A DNA stretch of 9,960 nt from Marinilabiliaceae bacterium UBA5213 (GTDB lineage Bacteria; Bacteroidota; Bacteroidia; Bacteroidales; Marinilabiliaceae). Under the pieces are notes generated by a model that saw only the letters and a program-made list of their open reading frames with translations, was not told the DNA's origin and did no database searches. Shown piece after piece: positions 1 through 7,263 of the stretch. The position numbers were made by a program, and so were the translations under genes. The first letter of the stretch is position 1, and each line of letters starts with the position of its first letter. Where the stretch lies: contig DHVH01000230.1 of NCBI GenBank assembly GCA_002412555.1, positions 261-10,220 on the forward strand, written 5' to 3'.

Positions 1-1
1 T

Positions 2-1186
2 AGGGAAAATTCCTTGTCCACCAACTTTCCAGATGTTGTTGCACCACGCATCGAAAGTGTTTTTCTGAAGAGTGATTCCTGTCTGGTTCTGCGTTTCACA
101 GAGCCAATGAAGTATGCCTTTTTATCTGAACTGGATGACGCTTGGTTTACGCCCGGTGGATGGTCGGTTCAATCCCGACGGCTGACCGAGCCCTTCCGTT
201 CGAGTCTGGAAGTTTGCTTTACAGACAAGGTTCCTGAAAACATTGGTTTTGAAATGGTTTTTGCGGAGCTGCCTGAAGATTTGGCCGGCAACCCCCTGGT
301 AATTGGCAGTCCGGTTCGCTTTGCGCGACCCCTTGCTGCCCAGCCTTTCGATGTGGTTATCAATGAACTCTTGTTTGACCCGCCAGAGGGCGGTGCTGAT
401 TTTGTGGAGTTGTACAACCGGTCTGACAAGCACATCGACTTGTCAGAGTTGTGCTTGTCGCGCAGCAATGAAACCGGCATTCCAGAGACTTTGGTGCCGG
501 TGTCCACTGAAAAGTGTGCCTTGTTTCCGGGTGAGTATGTGGTGCTTACCGGCGATAAGGCTTGGTTAACGGAAACCTACAAGGTGCCGGATGATCGAAA
601 GGTGCTTTGGCTGGCAGGCATGCCCAACTATGTCAATGCGGGGGGCACGGTTATTTTGAGTGACAAAAAAGCTTTGGTCATGGATGCCTTTACTTACAGC
701 CAAGATATGCATTACCAGCTTCTGAGTACCACCAAAGGTGTTTCGCTGGAGCGCATCGATGTGGATGCTGAAACGCAACAGGTTTTTAACTGGCATTCGG
801 CATCGGCCGATGAAGGATACGCCACGCCAGGGCGCAAAAACTCTCAGTCGGTCAGCCCTTCAAATGCCAGTACGGATGATTTTATCTTAATAGAACCGGA
901 AGTCTTTACCCCCAATCAGGATGGCATAGACGATCTTTTACTCATACGTTATTTATTTGAAAAGCCCGGATACAGCTGCTCAGTCACCATATACAACCGT
1001 GCCGGTCAGCCAGTCCGCTATCTGGTCAACAATGAACTGGCCGGCACCAGTGGTTTTTATGCATGGGACGGACTCAACGAACAAAATGCCCGCTGTGCAA
1101 CGGGCATTTATGTGGTATTGCTAAGGTGTTTTCATCCCTCCGGAGAGGTGAAGGAGGTGAAAAAAGTAGCGGTTTTGGGCTTATAG
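2..1186 (+). CDS. C-terminal part of a lamin-tail-domain surface/secreted protein (5' end outside window)
   Basis: The reading frame is open to the left edge, so the TTG at 14 is probably an internal Leu codon and the true start lies upstream. Residues are counted from position 2. Residues 12-108 resemble a bacterial Ig-like module (PRIESV, LVLRFTEPM, then AGNPL). Residues 115-280 resemble a lamin-tail domain: FDVVINELLFDP, then DFVELYNRS, the usual opening of that fold. Residues 294-394 resemble the FlgD-Ig/gliding-type C-terminal domain, with FTPNQDGIDD, VTIYNRAGQPVR, AWDGLN and GIYVV. In Bacteroidota such terminal domains are common on exported proteins, sometimes as type IX secretion signals; whether this one is such a signal is inference. 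The catalytic or binding part, if any, is outside the window. The gene ends head-on against the purine phosphorylase gene with a 6-base overlap. The family call is fairly safe; the function is unknown. Confidence 0.8.
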   Translation, partial: RENSLSTNFPDVVAPRIESVFLKSDSCLVLRFTEPMKYAFLSELDDAWFTPGGWSVQSRRLTEPFRSSLEVCFTDKVPENIGFEMVFAELPEDLAGNPLVIGSPVRFARPLAAQPFDVVINELLFDPPEGGADFVELYNRSDKHIDLSELCLSRSNETGIPETLVPVSTEKCALFPGEYVVLTGDKAWLTETYKVPDDRKVLWLAGMPNYVNAGGTVILSDKKALVMDAFTYSQDMHYQLLSTTKGVSLERIDVDAETQQVFNWHSASADEGYATPGRKNSQSVSPSNASTDDFILIEPEVFTPNQDGIDDLLLIRYLFEKPGYSCSVTIYNRAGQPVRYLVNNELAGTSGFYAWDGLNEQNARCATGIYVVLLRCFHPSGEVKEVKKVAVLGL

Positions 1187-1993
1187 CGTGGCCACCAGCT
1201 CCGCAATGATCCGTGTCATTTTTGGTTCCGCTGCTGCGGCAACTTGCTGGACTTCCTCATGTGAAATTTCCACAATTTGTCCGGGAACACCTGAGTCAGT
1301 AATGATGGATACCCCAAAGCAGGTCATTCCTCCATGGCGAGCCACGATGACTTCAGGTACGGTGGACATGCCAACAGCATCAGCACCAATGATGCGGAAA
1401 TATTTGTATTCGGCAGGTGTTTCAAAGGTTGGGCCGGCAACCCCAACATAAACACCTTGTTTCAACTCAATGCCCTCTTTTTGGGCGATGGCATGTGCAC
1501 GGTTTATTAGCTCACGATTGTAGGGCTGACTCATATCCGGAAAGCGGGGACCCAGTTCATTGATGTTTTTGCCCAATAAGGGGTTGTCGCCAAACATATT
1601 GATGTGGTCATCGATGATCATGATGTCTCCCACCTTGAAATCTGGATTTAGTCCGCCACTGGCGTTGGAAACCACCAAATGGGTAATGCCCATTTTCTTC
1701 ATGACCCGCACCGGAAAGGTAACTTCCTTCATATCATATCCTTCATAATAATGAAAGCGACCCTGCATGGCCATAACGGGCTGACCTTTGATGGTCCCGA
1801 AAATGAGTTGTCCCTGGTGCCCTTCTACGGTAGAAACCGGAAAATTAGGAATTTCGCTGTAGGGAATGGTTTTTTCAATGGCTATTTCGTTGACCAGTCC
1901 GCCAAGTCCTGTTCCTAAAATGATCCCTATACGCGGATGAGTCGTCTGGGCAGAATTTAAAAAAGCCGCTGTTTCACTTATTTTCTTTAGCAT
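1181..1993 (-). CDS. punA: Purine nucleoside phosphorylase, trimeric (class II/PNP-MTAP) type
   Basis: The enzyme cleaves purine (deoxy)nucleosides with phosphate to free base plus (deoxy)ribose-1-phosphate, in cytosolic purine salvage. The 270 residues are full length for the trimeric family. Visible motifs are the phosphate loop GTGLGGL (27-33), GRFHYYEGY (78-86, with the His that matches human H86), NASGG (110-114), GPTFETPAE (187-195, E191 matching human E201), VGMSTVPE (207-214, M209 matching human M219) and SHEEV (H245 matching human H257). At the position of human N243, which contacts the base, there is D233 (ITDSG), so the substrate range may differ from strict 6-oxopurine enzymes. 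The ATG lies inside the end of lpxK, a 20-base overlap, so the two are probably cotranscribed and perhaps translationally coupled. No Shine-Dalgarno site is visible. The TAA stop interlocks with the TAG of the convergent gene, leaving no room for a terminator between them. Confidence 0.95.
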   Translation of the reverse strand: MLKKISETAAFLNSAQTTHPRIGIILGTGLGGLVNEIAIEKTIPYSEIPNFPVSTVEGHQGQLIFGTIKGQPVMAMQGRFHYYEGYDMKEVTFPVRVMKKMGITHLVVSNASGGLNPDFKVGDIMIIDDHINMFGDNPLLGKNINELGPRFPDMSQPYNRELINRAHAIAQKEGIELKQGVYVGVAGPTFETPAEYKYFRIIGADAVGMSTVPEVIVARHGGMTCFGVSIITDSGVPGQIVEISHEEVQQVAAAAEPKMTRIIAELVATL

Positions 1994-3044
1994 AATCTGT
2001 AATTATTTTATCAAAAGTAGGTTGTTCATCAAATAGAAATTTCAAGCCAATGGGTATGTACCAAATGCTTGAAAGGAGTTCCTGGGTCATTCCCGGGCTA
2101 TTACGAAGCCGAACAGCATCTTTCTCTGTCGTAATTATAAGCGTTCGCACATTGGGGTCGGGATTTTGCATGCTTGTAATTTCCTTTAAATCCTCAGCTG
2201 TGTAGCTATGATGGTCCTTAAATGTTTTAGTCCTAAACGGCGTTTTGTACCTTTTTAAGCTTTCGTAAAACGGAGCAGGGTTGCCGATGCCCGATATAGC
2301 CAGGAATGAGGTTTTGCCAACAGCCAGTTTCTGGGTCAATTGGCCTTCGGAAGGATTGCTTGTCAAACAAACCGGATCCTTGTAATCAATGGTTGTAAAG
2401 AAAACGGGCTGCTTGTTTTTTAACTTAAGTTGCTGTGTGAGTTTCTGAGCTTCGAGCTTTTGAAGCTCTGCCGGACACTTATTGATAATGATAACATGAG
2501 CCCGGTTGATACCGCTGGCTACTTCCCGAAGATTACCTGCCGGCAGGCAGGTGTCTTTCCACAGCGGTCGGTGATAATCAATGACCATGATCGAAAGTCC
2601 CGGTTTGACATAGCGGTGCTGAAAGGCATCATCCAACAAAATGACTTCAGGGGATGAAGGTAAATTCAATAAGGCCGACATACCGTCCACCCTTTTTTCT
2701 GCCACTGCAATGGTCGCTTGCGGGAATTTGAGCCTCATTTGCATGGGTTCATCGCCAATGGTGATATAGTCATCGGAAGTCCCCGAAATGATGACCCCTT
2801 TGGTCTTCCGGCCATAGCCGCGCGACAAGGTGGCACAACGCCATGTGGGCAACAGTAACTGCAGGAGGTGCTCGGTGACAGGTGTTTTACCGGTACCTCC
2901 CACCGTTAAATTGCCTACGGAAATGACGGGTAAGGAATATTGAACAGCGGGCAGAATTCCGAGATCGAACATCTTGTTTCGCAAAGCCATAACTGCGGCA
3001 TACAGCCAGGAGAAGGGGAGTAACAAGCGACGTAATCGGAACAT
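1974..3044 (-). CDS. lpxK: Tetraacyldisaccharide 4'-kinase (lipid A biosynthesis)
   Basis: LpxK phosphorylates the 4' position of the tetraacyl disaccharide-1-phosphate to give lipid IVA, at the inner face of the cytoplasmic membrane. The 356 residues are a normal length for Bacteroidota. The N terminus is basic and hydrophobic (residues 1-22), as expected for the membrane-associating helix. Family motifs follow in order: the P-loop region VGNLTVGGTGKTP (43-55), LSRGYGRK (73-80), GDEP (97-100), DDAFQHR (138-144) and LPAGNLRE (167-174). The ATG at 3044 gives the expected N terminus and no better start is seen. An sppA terminator lies just upstream, and I could not find a clear promoter of its own in the 76-base gap. 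The last 20 bases overlap the phosphorylase gene. The gene shows that the organism makes lipid A. Confidence 0.95.
   Translation of the reverse strand: MFRLRRLLLPFSWLYAAVMALRNKMFDLGILPAVQYSLPVISVGNLTVGGTGKTPVTEHLLQLLLPTWRCATLSRGYGRKTKGVIISGTSDDYITIGDEPMQMRLKFPQATIAVAEKRVDGMSALLNLPSSPEVILLDDAFQHRYVKPGLSIMVIDYHRPLWKDTCLPAGNLREVASGINRAHVIIINKCPAELQKLEAQKLTQQLKLKNKQPVFFTTIDYKDPVCLTSNPSEGQLTQKLAVGKTSFLAISGIGNPAPFYESLKRYKTPFRTKTFKDHHSYTAEDLKEITSMQNPDPNVRTLIITTEKDAVRLRNSPGMTQELLSSIWYIPIGLKFLFDEQPTFDKIITDYAKENK
2535..2552. repeat. Palindromic CCTGCCGGCAGG core inside lpxK
   Basis: Positions 2536-2547 form a perfect 12-base palindrome, CCTGCCGGCAGG, followed directly by CAGG. On the lpxK strand the segment encodes T-C-L-P-A-G, so it falls on the conserved LPAG motif and does not disturb the frame. 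From memory, similar CCTGCCGGCAGG-type words are over-represented in some Bacteroidota genomes, but that cannot be tested here. It may simply be chance codon choice. Confidence 0.4.
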
Positions 3045-3066
3045 GCGATCTGGTTTTATGAGGAAT

Positions 3067-3102
3067 AAAAAGGGAACATCCAGTATCGGGTGTTCCCTTT
3101 TT
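3067..3102 (-). terminator. Strong, symmetrical intrinsic terminator after sppA
   Basis: The left arm AAAAAGGGAACATCC (3067-3081) pairs with GGGTGTTCCCTTTTT (3088-3102) around a 6-base loop. This gives a 15-base-pair stem with one G-U pair. Because the stem base is A/T pairs, either strand presents a run of five T. On the minus strand it sits 18 bases past the sppA stop codon and before lpxK. No plus-strand gene leads into it, so its likely job is ending or attenuating sppA transcription. Confidence 0.9.
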
Positions 3103-3120
3103 AATTAATTTACAAGCGAA

Positions 3121-4884
3121 TTAGTTCAATCTGATATCGAAAGGCAGCCGTGCCTGCACCGGATGAGCTGTCTGCAAGTCGTTGATGGTCTTCAAGATTT
3201 GATATTGTTCACCTAAAAGGAGGTTGCCAATTCTGGCAGACGCATTTTCGGACATGCTTTTCATGATTTGCTCGATGGGGGTTAGCACTTCAGGCAGTTC
3301 AACCAGGCGATAGGTTTCCAGATTGGCCATGCCGACTGCAATGGCAATGGCATCGTCAATGCCCCCCAGTTTATCCACCAGATTGATGGCCAGGGCATTG
3401 TCGCCACTCCAAACGCGTCCTTCGCCTACTTCGTCAATGGCTTCAACGGTGGTCTGGCGACCATCTGCGCAACGATTCAAAAAGTGGCCGTAGAAGCGCT
3501 CGATATACCCCTGCATCAGTTGTTTTTCACCCGAAGTAAATGGCCGGTCGAGTGCCGGAAAATCAGCAAATTGATTGGTTTTGACCCGATCGGTAGTTAC
3601 CCCAATTTTTTTAAGCAGATTTTCGGTGTTGGGTATCATGCCAAAGACACCAATACTGCCTGTTAGGGTAGATGGATGGGCCACAATGGAGTCGGCCGCA
3701 CAAGCAATATAATAGCCTCCGGAAGCTGCCAGATCACCCATGGAGACGATAACAGGTTTGACTTCCTTGGTGAGTTTTACTTCGCGCCAGATGATTTCTG
3801 AGCCTAAGCCAGAACCTCCGGGTGAGTTGATTCTTAAGACTACAGCTTTTATGGAACTGTCGCGGCGTGCTTCTCTAATGGTGCGCGAAAGGTCCTTGGA
3901 TTGAATACCTCCCGATGAACCACCATCGATGGCGCCTTCGGCATAAATAATGGCGATCTTGTTCTTTTCAAGACCTTTCTTTTTTCCTGGCAGATAAACT
4001 GAACTGTACTTGCCAACGTTAATGGCGTTGAGATCATCCTTTTCTTCAATTCCGGTGAGGCTTTTCAGTTCGTTTATGACTTCATCCTTGTACCTGAAAC
4101 CGTCAATCAAGCCGGAAGCCAGCAACAATGAGTCTTCCATCAGAACGGGCGCTTGTGAGGCTGTCTGGTTCACGGTTTCGATGTCGAGTCCCCGACTGTC
4201 AGCCACTTTAGCCAAAACATGATTCCAAATCGAGTTCAGGTAGACCTCCGACTGGTGACGGGCGGCATCACTGAGTTTCTCTAATATAAATGGCTCAACG
4301 GCCGATTTGAATTCACCATGTTTGAAAATTTGCATCTCAATGCCCAGCTTCTCAAGGGTTCCCTTGTAGAAGGTGTAGGAGGCACTTATTCCCTGAAAAT
4401 CCAACATGCCAGTCGGGTTCAGATATATTTTATCGCCGGCAGATGCCAAATAGTAAGCGCTTTGTGTATAAACAGGGGCGTAGCTATGAACAAACTTACC
4501 CGATTCACGAAAATCGATCAGCGCGTTGCGAATTTCTTCGATGGTGGCGTAGCCGGCCATTACCATGCCCGATTCGATGTAAATACCTTTGATGCGATCG
4601 TCGTTCTTGGCTTTTTTGATCGAAGCCAAAATTTTATTGAGACCGGCAGGTGCTACCTGGCCCGATAACTCAGACATGATTTGCTCAAAAGGGTCGTCAG
4701 AGGTACGCTCAATAATAGGCCCGTTAATATCCAGTAGCAAAATGGAATTGTCCGCCACCTTAACTTCCTTACTCGTTGAGGAAGCCAGAATACTCACAAA
4801 AATGACTATGCCCATGAGAAAGAAAAAGGCCGATACCATTGAACCAACAATGACGGCCAAAAAATACTTTAAAAATTTACTCAT
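3121..4884 (-). CDS. sppA: Signal peptide peptidase SppA, long (67K, double-domain) type
   Basis: SppA is a membrane-anchored serine protease of family S49 that degrades cleaved signal peptides. The 587 residues fit the duplicated long form. Residues 5-34 form one N-terminal membrane anchor. The first S49-like half (about 48-270) carries K193 in HGEFKSAVEPF, matching the catalytic Lys of E. coli SppA (K209). The second half (about 308-520) carries the nucleophile S388 in GDLAASGGYY, preceded by RINSPGGSG (351-359). Both members of the Ser/Lys dyad are therefore present and the protease should be active. A C-terminal tail of about 60 residues follows. The gene diverges from folK across a 244-base gap and is followed by the hairpin terminator at 3067-3102. 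I found no Bacteroidota promoter in front of it that I would stand behind. Confidence 0.96.
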   Translation of the reverse strand: MSKFLKYFLAVIVGSMVSAFFFLMGIVIFVSILASSTSKEVKVADNSILLLDINGPIIERTSDDPFEQIMSELSGQVAPAGLNKILASIKKAKNDDRIKGIYIESGMVMAGYATIEEIRNALIDFRESGKFVHSYAPVYTQSAYYLASAGDKIYLNPTGMLDFQGISASYTFYKGTLEKLGIEMQIFKHGEFKSAVEPFILEKLSDAARHQSEVYLNSIWNHVLAKVADSRGLDIETVNQTASQAPVLMEDSLLLASGLIDGFRYKDEVINELKSLTGIEEKDDLNAINVGKYSSVYLPGKKKGLEKNKIAIIYAEGAIDGGSSGGIQSKDLSRTIREARRDSSIKAVVLRINSPGGSGLGSEIIWREVKLTKEVKPVIVSMGDLAASGGYYIACAADSIVAHPSTLTGSIGVFGMIPNTENLLKKIGVTTDRVKTNQFADFPALDRPFTSGEKQLMQGYIERFYGHFLNRCADGRQTTVEAIDEVGEGRVWSGDNALAINLVDKLGGIDDAIAIAVGMANLETYRLVELPEVLTPIEQIMKSMSENASARIGNLLLGEQYQILKTINDLQTAHPVQARLPFDIRLN

Positions 4885-5128
4885 AACTTGCAGTTTTTAG
4901 GAATAAGGAAAGTTCTGTTGTATGTTTGAAAATTCTTCGGGCTAATTTACAAAAAATCAATTGAACAATGTCTGAAGCAGTTAAATTTAAACAATTTAAT
5001 TCCAAAAAATCTCATTCAAACTTTCCGGCATAGGAAGGTACGACTCAGGATTGTTTAAAAATTGGCGTAACAAAATAGGACAAAGTAATTTTTAGTAGAA
5101 TATAGAATGCATTTAAACTTAAGCATAT

Positions 5129-5620
5129 TTGACAGTGAATGCTTTAATACTTATGGGAGGAAATGAAGCCGCAACGCCCCGTTTGATGGAGTTGGCTACA
5201 GATCAGATCACACGGCTGGCAGGGAAGGTTTCAAGGCAATCGGCGATGTACGAGAGTACCGCATGGGGCTTTGAGGCGGAGCATCATTTCTTGAACCGGG
5301 TGCTGGAAATTTCAACCGGCCTAAAGCCGGTTGACCTGTTGCACGTTTTACTGAATATCGAAAAGGATTTGGGACGGACACGTATTGATCCCTCCACTTA
5401 TGCCTCAAGAGGGATAGATATTGACATTTTGTTTTTAGACAATCTGGTCATCGACACCCAGGAATTGACCGTGCCTCATCCCCGCCTGCACCAGCGGCGG
5501 TTTACTTTGATGCCCTTAAATGAACAATGGCCGGAATGGATACATCCGACCATTGGTGTAACGGTTAATGAATTATTGGCGCGCTGTAGCGACAAGGGCT
5601 TTGTTAAGCGTGTGGACTAA
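5129..5620 (+). CDS. folK: 2-amino-4-hydroxy-6-hydroxymethyldihydropteridine pyrophosphokinase (HPPK)
   Basis: FolK transfers pyrophosphate from ATP to 6-hydroxymethyl-dihydropterin, the step before dihydropteroate synthase in folate synthesis. The 163 residues are normal for a single-domain HPPK. Visible motifs are GGN (10-12), ESTAWGF (42-48), FLNRVLE (54-60), LGRTR (81-85), the signature SRGIDIDIL (93-101) with the Mg-binding pair D97 and D99 (E. coli D95/D97), and PHPRLHQRR (116-124). There is no upstream ATG: an in-frame stop at 5120-5122 leaves TTG 5129 or GTG 5135, both giving plausible N termini (MTVNALIL or MNALIL). I give the longer one. A weak promoter candidate, TTG at 5062-5064 and TAATTTTT at 5086-5093 with a 21-base spacer, lies upstream but lacks the final G. 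The TAA stop overlaps the TAG of upp by sharing the bases CTAA. Confidence 0.94.
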   Translation: MTVNALILMGGNEAATPRLMELATDQITRLAGKVSRQSAMYESTAWGFEAEHHFLNRVLEISTGLKPVDLLHVLLNIEKDLGRTRIDPSTYASRGIDIDILFLDNLVIDTQELTVPHPRLHQRRFTLMPLNEQWPEWIHPTIGVTVNELLARCSDKGFVKRVD

Positions 5621-6270
5621 AGTTTGGCCCCATAGGCCAAATCGCCTGCGTCACCTAAGCCGGGGATGATGTACGACTTGGCATTGAGTTCTTCATCTAC
5701 ACCAGCCAGCCAAAGGGTCACGGGCTCGCCAGCCAGCATGTTTTCGACGTATTCAACACCGGCCTGACTGGCAATTATACTCACCAAGTGAATATGGGCT
5801 GGTTTGCCATTGGCTTTTAAGGCATTGAAGGCCAATTCGAGGGAAGAGCCAGTGGCCAGCATTGGGTCGGCCAGGATCACTGTTTTATTGGTGAGGTCAG
5901 GCGCTGAAATGTATTCTATGTGGATTTCAAAATGACCATCATCGGTGTATTTGCGATAGGCAGAGACGAAGGCATTCTCACAACGGTCGAAATAATTGAG
6001 CAAGCCATTGTGCAGTGGAATGCCTGCCCTTAAAATGGAGGCAATGACTAGTTGCTCCTGTGGAAAAAATTCTTTGGCTGTACCTAAAGGCGTTTTCACG
6101 TCCTTTTCTTGATAGGTAAGTGTTTTGCTTATTTCATAAGCAAAAATTTCGCCTATTCTTTCCAGATTCCGACGAAAACGGAGCGGGTCGGTCTGGATGT
6201 TCTTATCACGAATTTCAGCAATGAATTGATTAAGGATAGAGGGTGGATGATTGATATACTTAATTTCCAT
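5617..6270 (-). CDS. upp: Uracil phosphoribosyltransferase
   Basis: Upp makes UMP from uracil and PRPP in pyrimidine salvage. The 217 residues match the family length. Motifs seen are SILRAG (78-83), the PRPP-binding loop ADPMLATGSS (134-143) and the C-terminal uracil-binding segment YIIPGLGDAGDLAYG (200-214), all intact. The ATG at 6270 follows the acyltransferase gene by 41 bases on the same strand, so it may be read through from radC or use its own -7 element at 6287-6294. The gene converges on folK and the two stop codons share bases, so there is no terminator between them. Confidence 0.96.
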   Translation of the reverse strand: MEIKYINHPPSILNQFIAEIRDKNIQTDPLRFRRNLERIGEIFAYEISKTLTYQEKDVKTPLGTAKEFFPQEQLVIASILRAGIPLHNGLLNYFDRCENAFVSAYRKYTDDGHFEIHIEYISAPDLTNKTVILADPMLATGSSLELAFNALKANGKPAHIHLVSIIASQAGVEYVENMLAGEPVTLWLAGVDEELNAKSYIIPGLGDAGDLAYGAKL

Positions 6271-6286
6271 CGGACAGTTTTTTTGA

Positions 6287-6294
6287 CAAAAATA
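6287..6294 (-). promoter_or_regulatory. Possible Bacteroidota -7 element for upp
   Basis: On the minus strand these bases read TATTTTTG, a full match to the Bacteroidota -7 consensus TAnnTTTG, 16 bases before the upp ATG. No TTG/TTTG is found at the expected -33 distance, so this is a half match only. It would give a very short leader of about 10 bases. Confidence 0.3.
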
Positions 6295-6311
6295 ATGGAT
6301 AATATTAAAAT

Positions 6312-7238
6312 TCAGTTGTTTTTTTTGCCTAAACGCTGTCTAATTTTTTGTAGCTGTGAGAAGAGTGGGTTCTGAAGACCATGGTAAGGCTCTTTGATGG
6401 CTCCAAAACTTCGGTAAAAGCTCGCAATGCCTTCCAATTCCGATCCTTCAAAATCCAGAACATGTTCTGAAGCAGCAAAATCTTGAATGACTTGATTCAG
6501 AATCAGAAACATTCCCTCCCTGGCATAGCCCTTTGAAGAAGAATGCCCCGCCAGATTGGTGATGCGGTTGTACTTGTGAAGAAAGAAGGCCATGGACAAG
6601 GGGTCTTCCGATTCATCTTTCACGGAGAGAATGAAACCGGACTTTTGTTCCAAGGCCTGCCTGATAATTTGTTGGAGCAGCATCAGATGTCTTGGAGGTA
6701 GTTGGTAGTTGTTGTTCCGTCGGGTGAAATCAATGAAGGCGTTTGTGGATGTATGGTAGTCAAAGATTTGTTGTTCTTTGAGTGCCTTTTTAAGACTTTG
6801 CTTGCGGTCTTTTCTGTAGGCGCCTTTGAGGTTGGCATAGTCCGTAATAAGGGGTAAGATTGAATTGTTTTTGGTGGTTGATTTAAGTGAGTCTGGCCAC
6901 TCACATTCCGAATGGCTTTGCAGGGTGATGATGGGGTATGGATTGGCACTATAGAATTGGGCTACCCTTTCTTTGTCCACCGGCCCTGAGGAGAAAATAC
7001 CCAGTTGCTGGGTAAACATGGGCTGCATAATCACCGGCCATTTGAATTTTCTGTTGAGTGTAAGGGGCCACAGCGTGTTGTAGTCGTTGGATACAATCGC
7101 TTCCCATTGGGGTGCTACAATGTCGAGATACCAACTTTCGGCATAAATGAGCGGATGGGTTGAGCGGGCAATGCCCGCGTCCCATTTAGCCTTGTCAATC
7201 TCATGGTGCCGCAGTCTTATCAGATCATTTTTTTTCAT
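6312..7238 (-). CDS. FemAB/GNAT-like acyltransferase-fold protein of unknown substrate
   Basis: The protein resembles the GNAT/FemAB-like (BioF2-like, Acetyltransf_6) family seen in many Bacteroidota. I chose ATG 7238 (MKKNDLIRL) over the longer frame from 7301, because the longer one would overlap radC and adds an unconserved 21-residue leader. The result is 308 residues. Residues 141-154 carry the basic stretch YRKDRKQSLKKALK, typical of the helix before the acyl-CoA or aminoacyl-donor site. Residues 233-242 read SSSKGYAREG, and 261-280 contain LDFEGSELEGIASFYRSFGA, which matches the closing FemAB/GNAT pattern (fDf.gs..egi..Fk.sFGa). No signal peptide or membrane segment is seen, so it is probably cytosolic. 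It starts 25 bases after the radC stop on the same strand, suggesting an operon. Likely activities are acyl or aminoacyl transfer to an amine; the substrate cannot be named from sequence. Confidence 0.8.
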   Translation of the reverse strand: MKKNDLIRLRHHEIDKAKWDAGIARSTHPLIYAESWYLDIVAPQWEAIVSNDYNTLWPLTLNRKFKWPVIMQPMFTQQLGIFSSGPVDKERVAQFYSANPYPIITLQSHSECEWPDSLKSTTKNNSILPLITDYANLKGAYRKDRKQSLKKALKEQQIFDYHTSTNAFIDFTRRNNNYQLPPRHLMLLQQIIRQALEQKSGFILSVKDESEDPLSMAFFLHKYNRITNLAGHSSSKGYAREGMFLILNQVIQDFAASEHVLDFEGSELEGIASFYRSFGAIKEPYHGLQNPLFSQLQKIRQRLGKKNN

Positions 7239-7263
7239 AAGTGGTAAACCTGGTTCATTCAGG

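Noticed and set aside
14..16. TTG at 14 as the true start of the first gene
   Set aside because: The frame stays open to the window edge, and the residues just after it run straight into a mid-protein Ig-like domain with no signal peptide, so the gene is most likely truncated by the window.
4318..4668. 116-residue plus-strand frame inside sppA
   Set aside because: It is antisense to the conserved first half of SppA and shows no domain; SppA explains the openness of the frame.
4921..4928. TATGTTTG as a plus-strand -7 promoter element
   Set aside because: It matches the consensus but has no TTG at the right distance and lies about 200 bases before folK, so chance is more likely.
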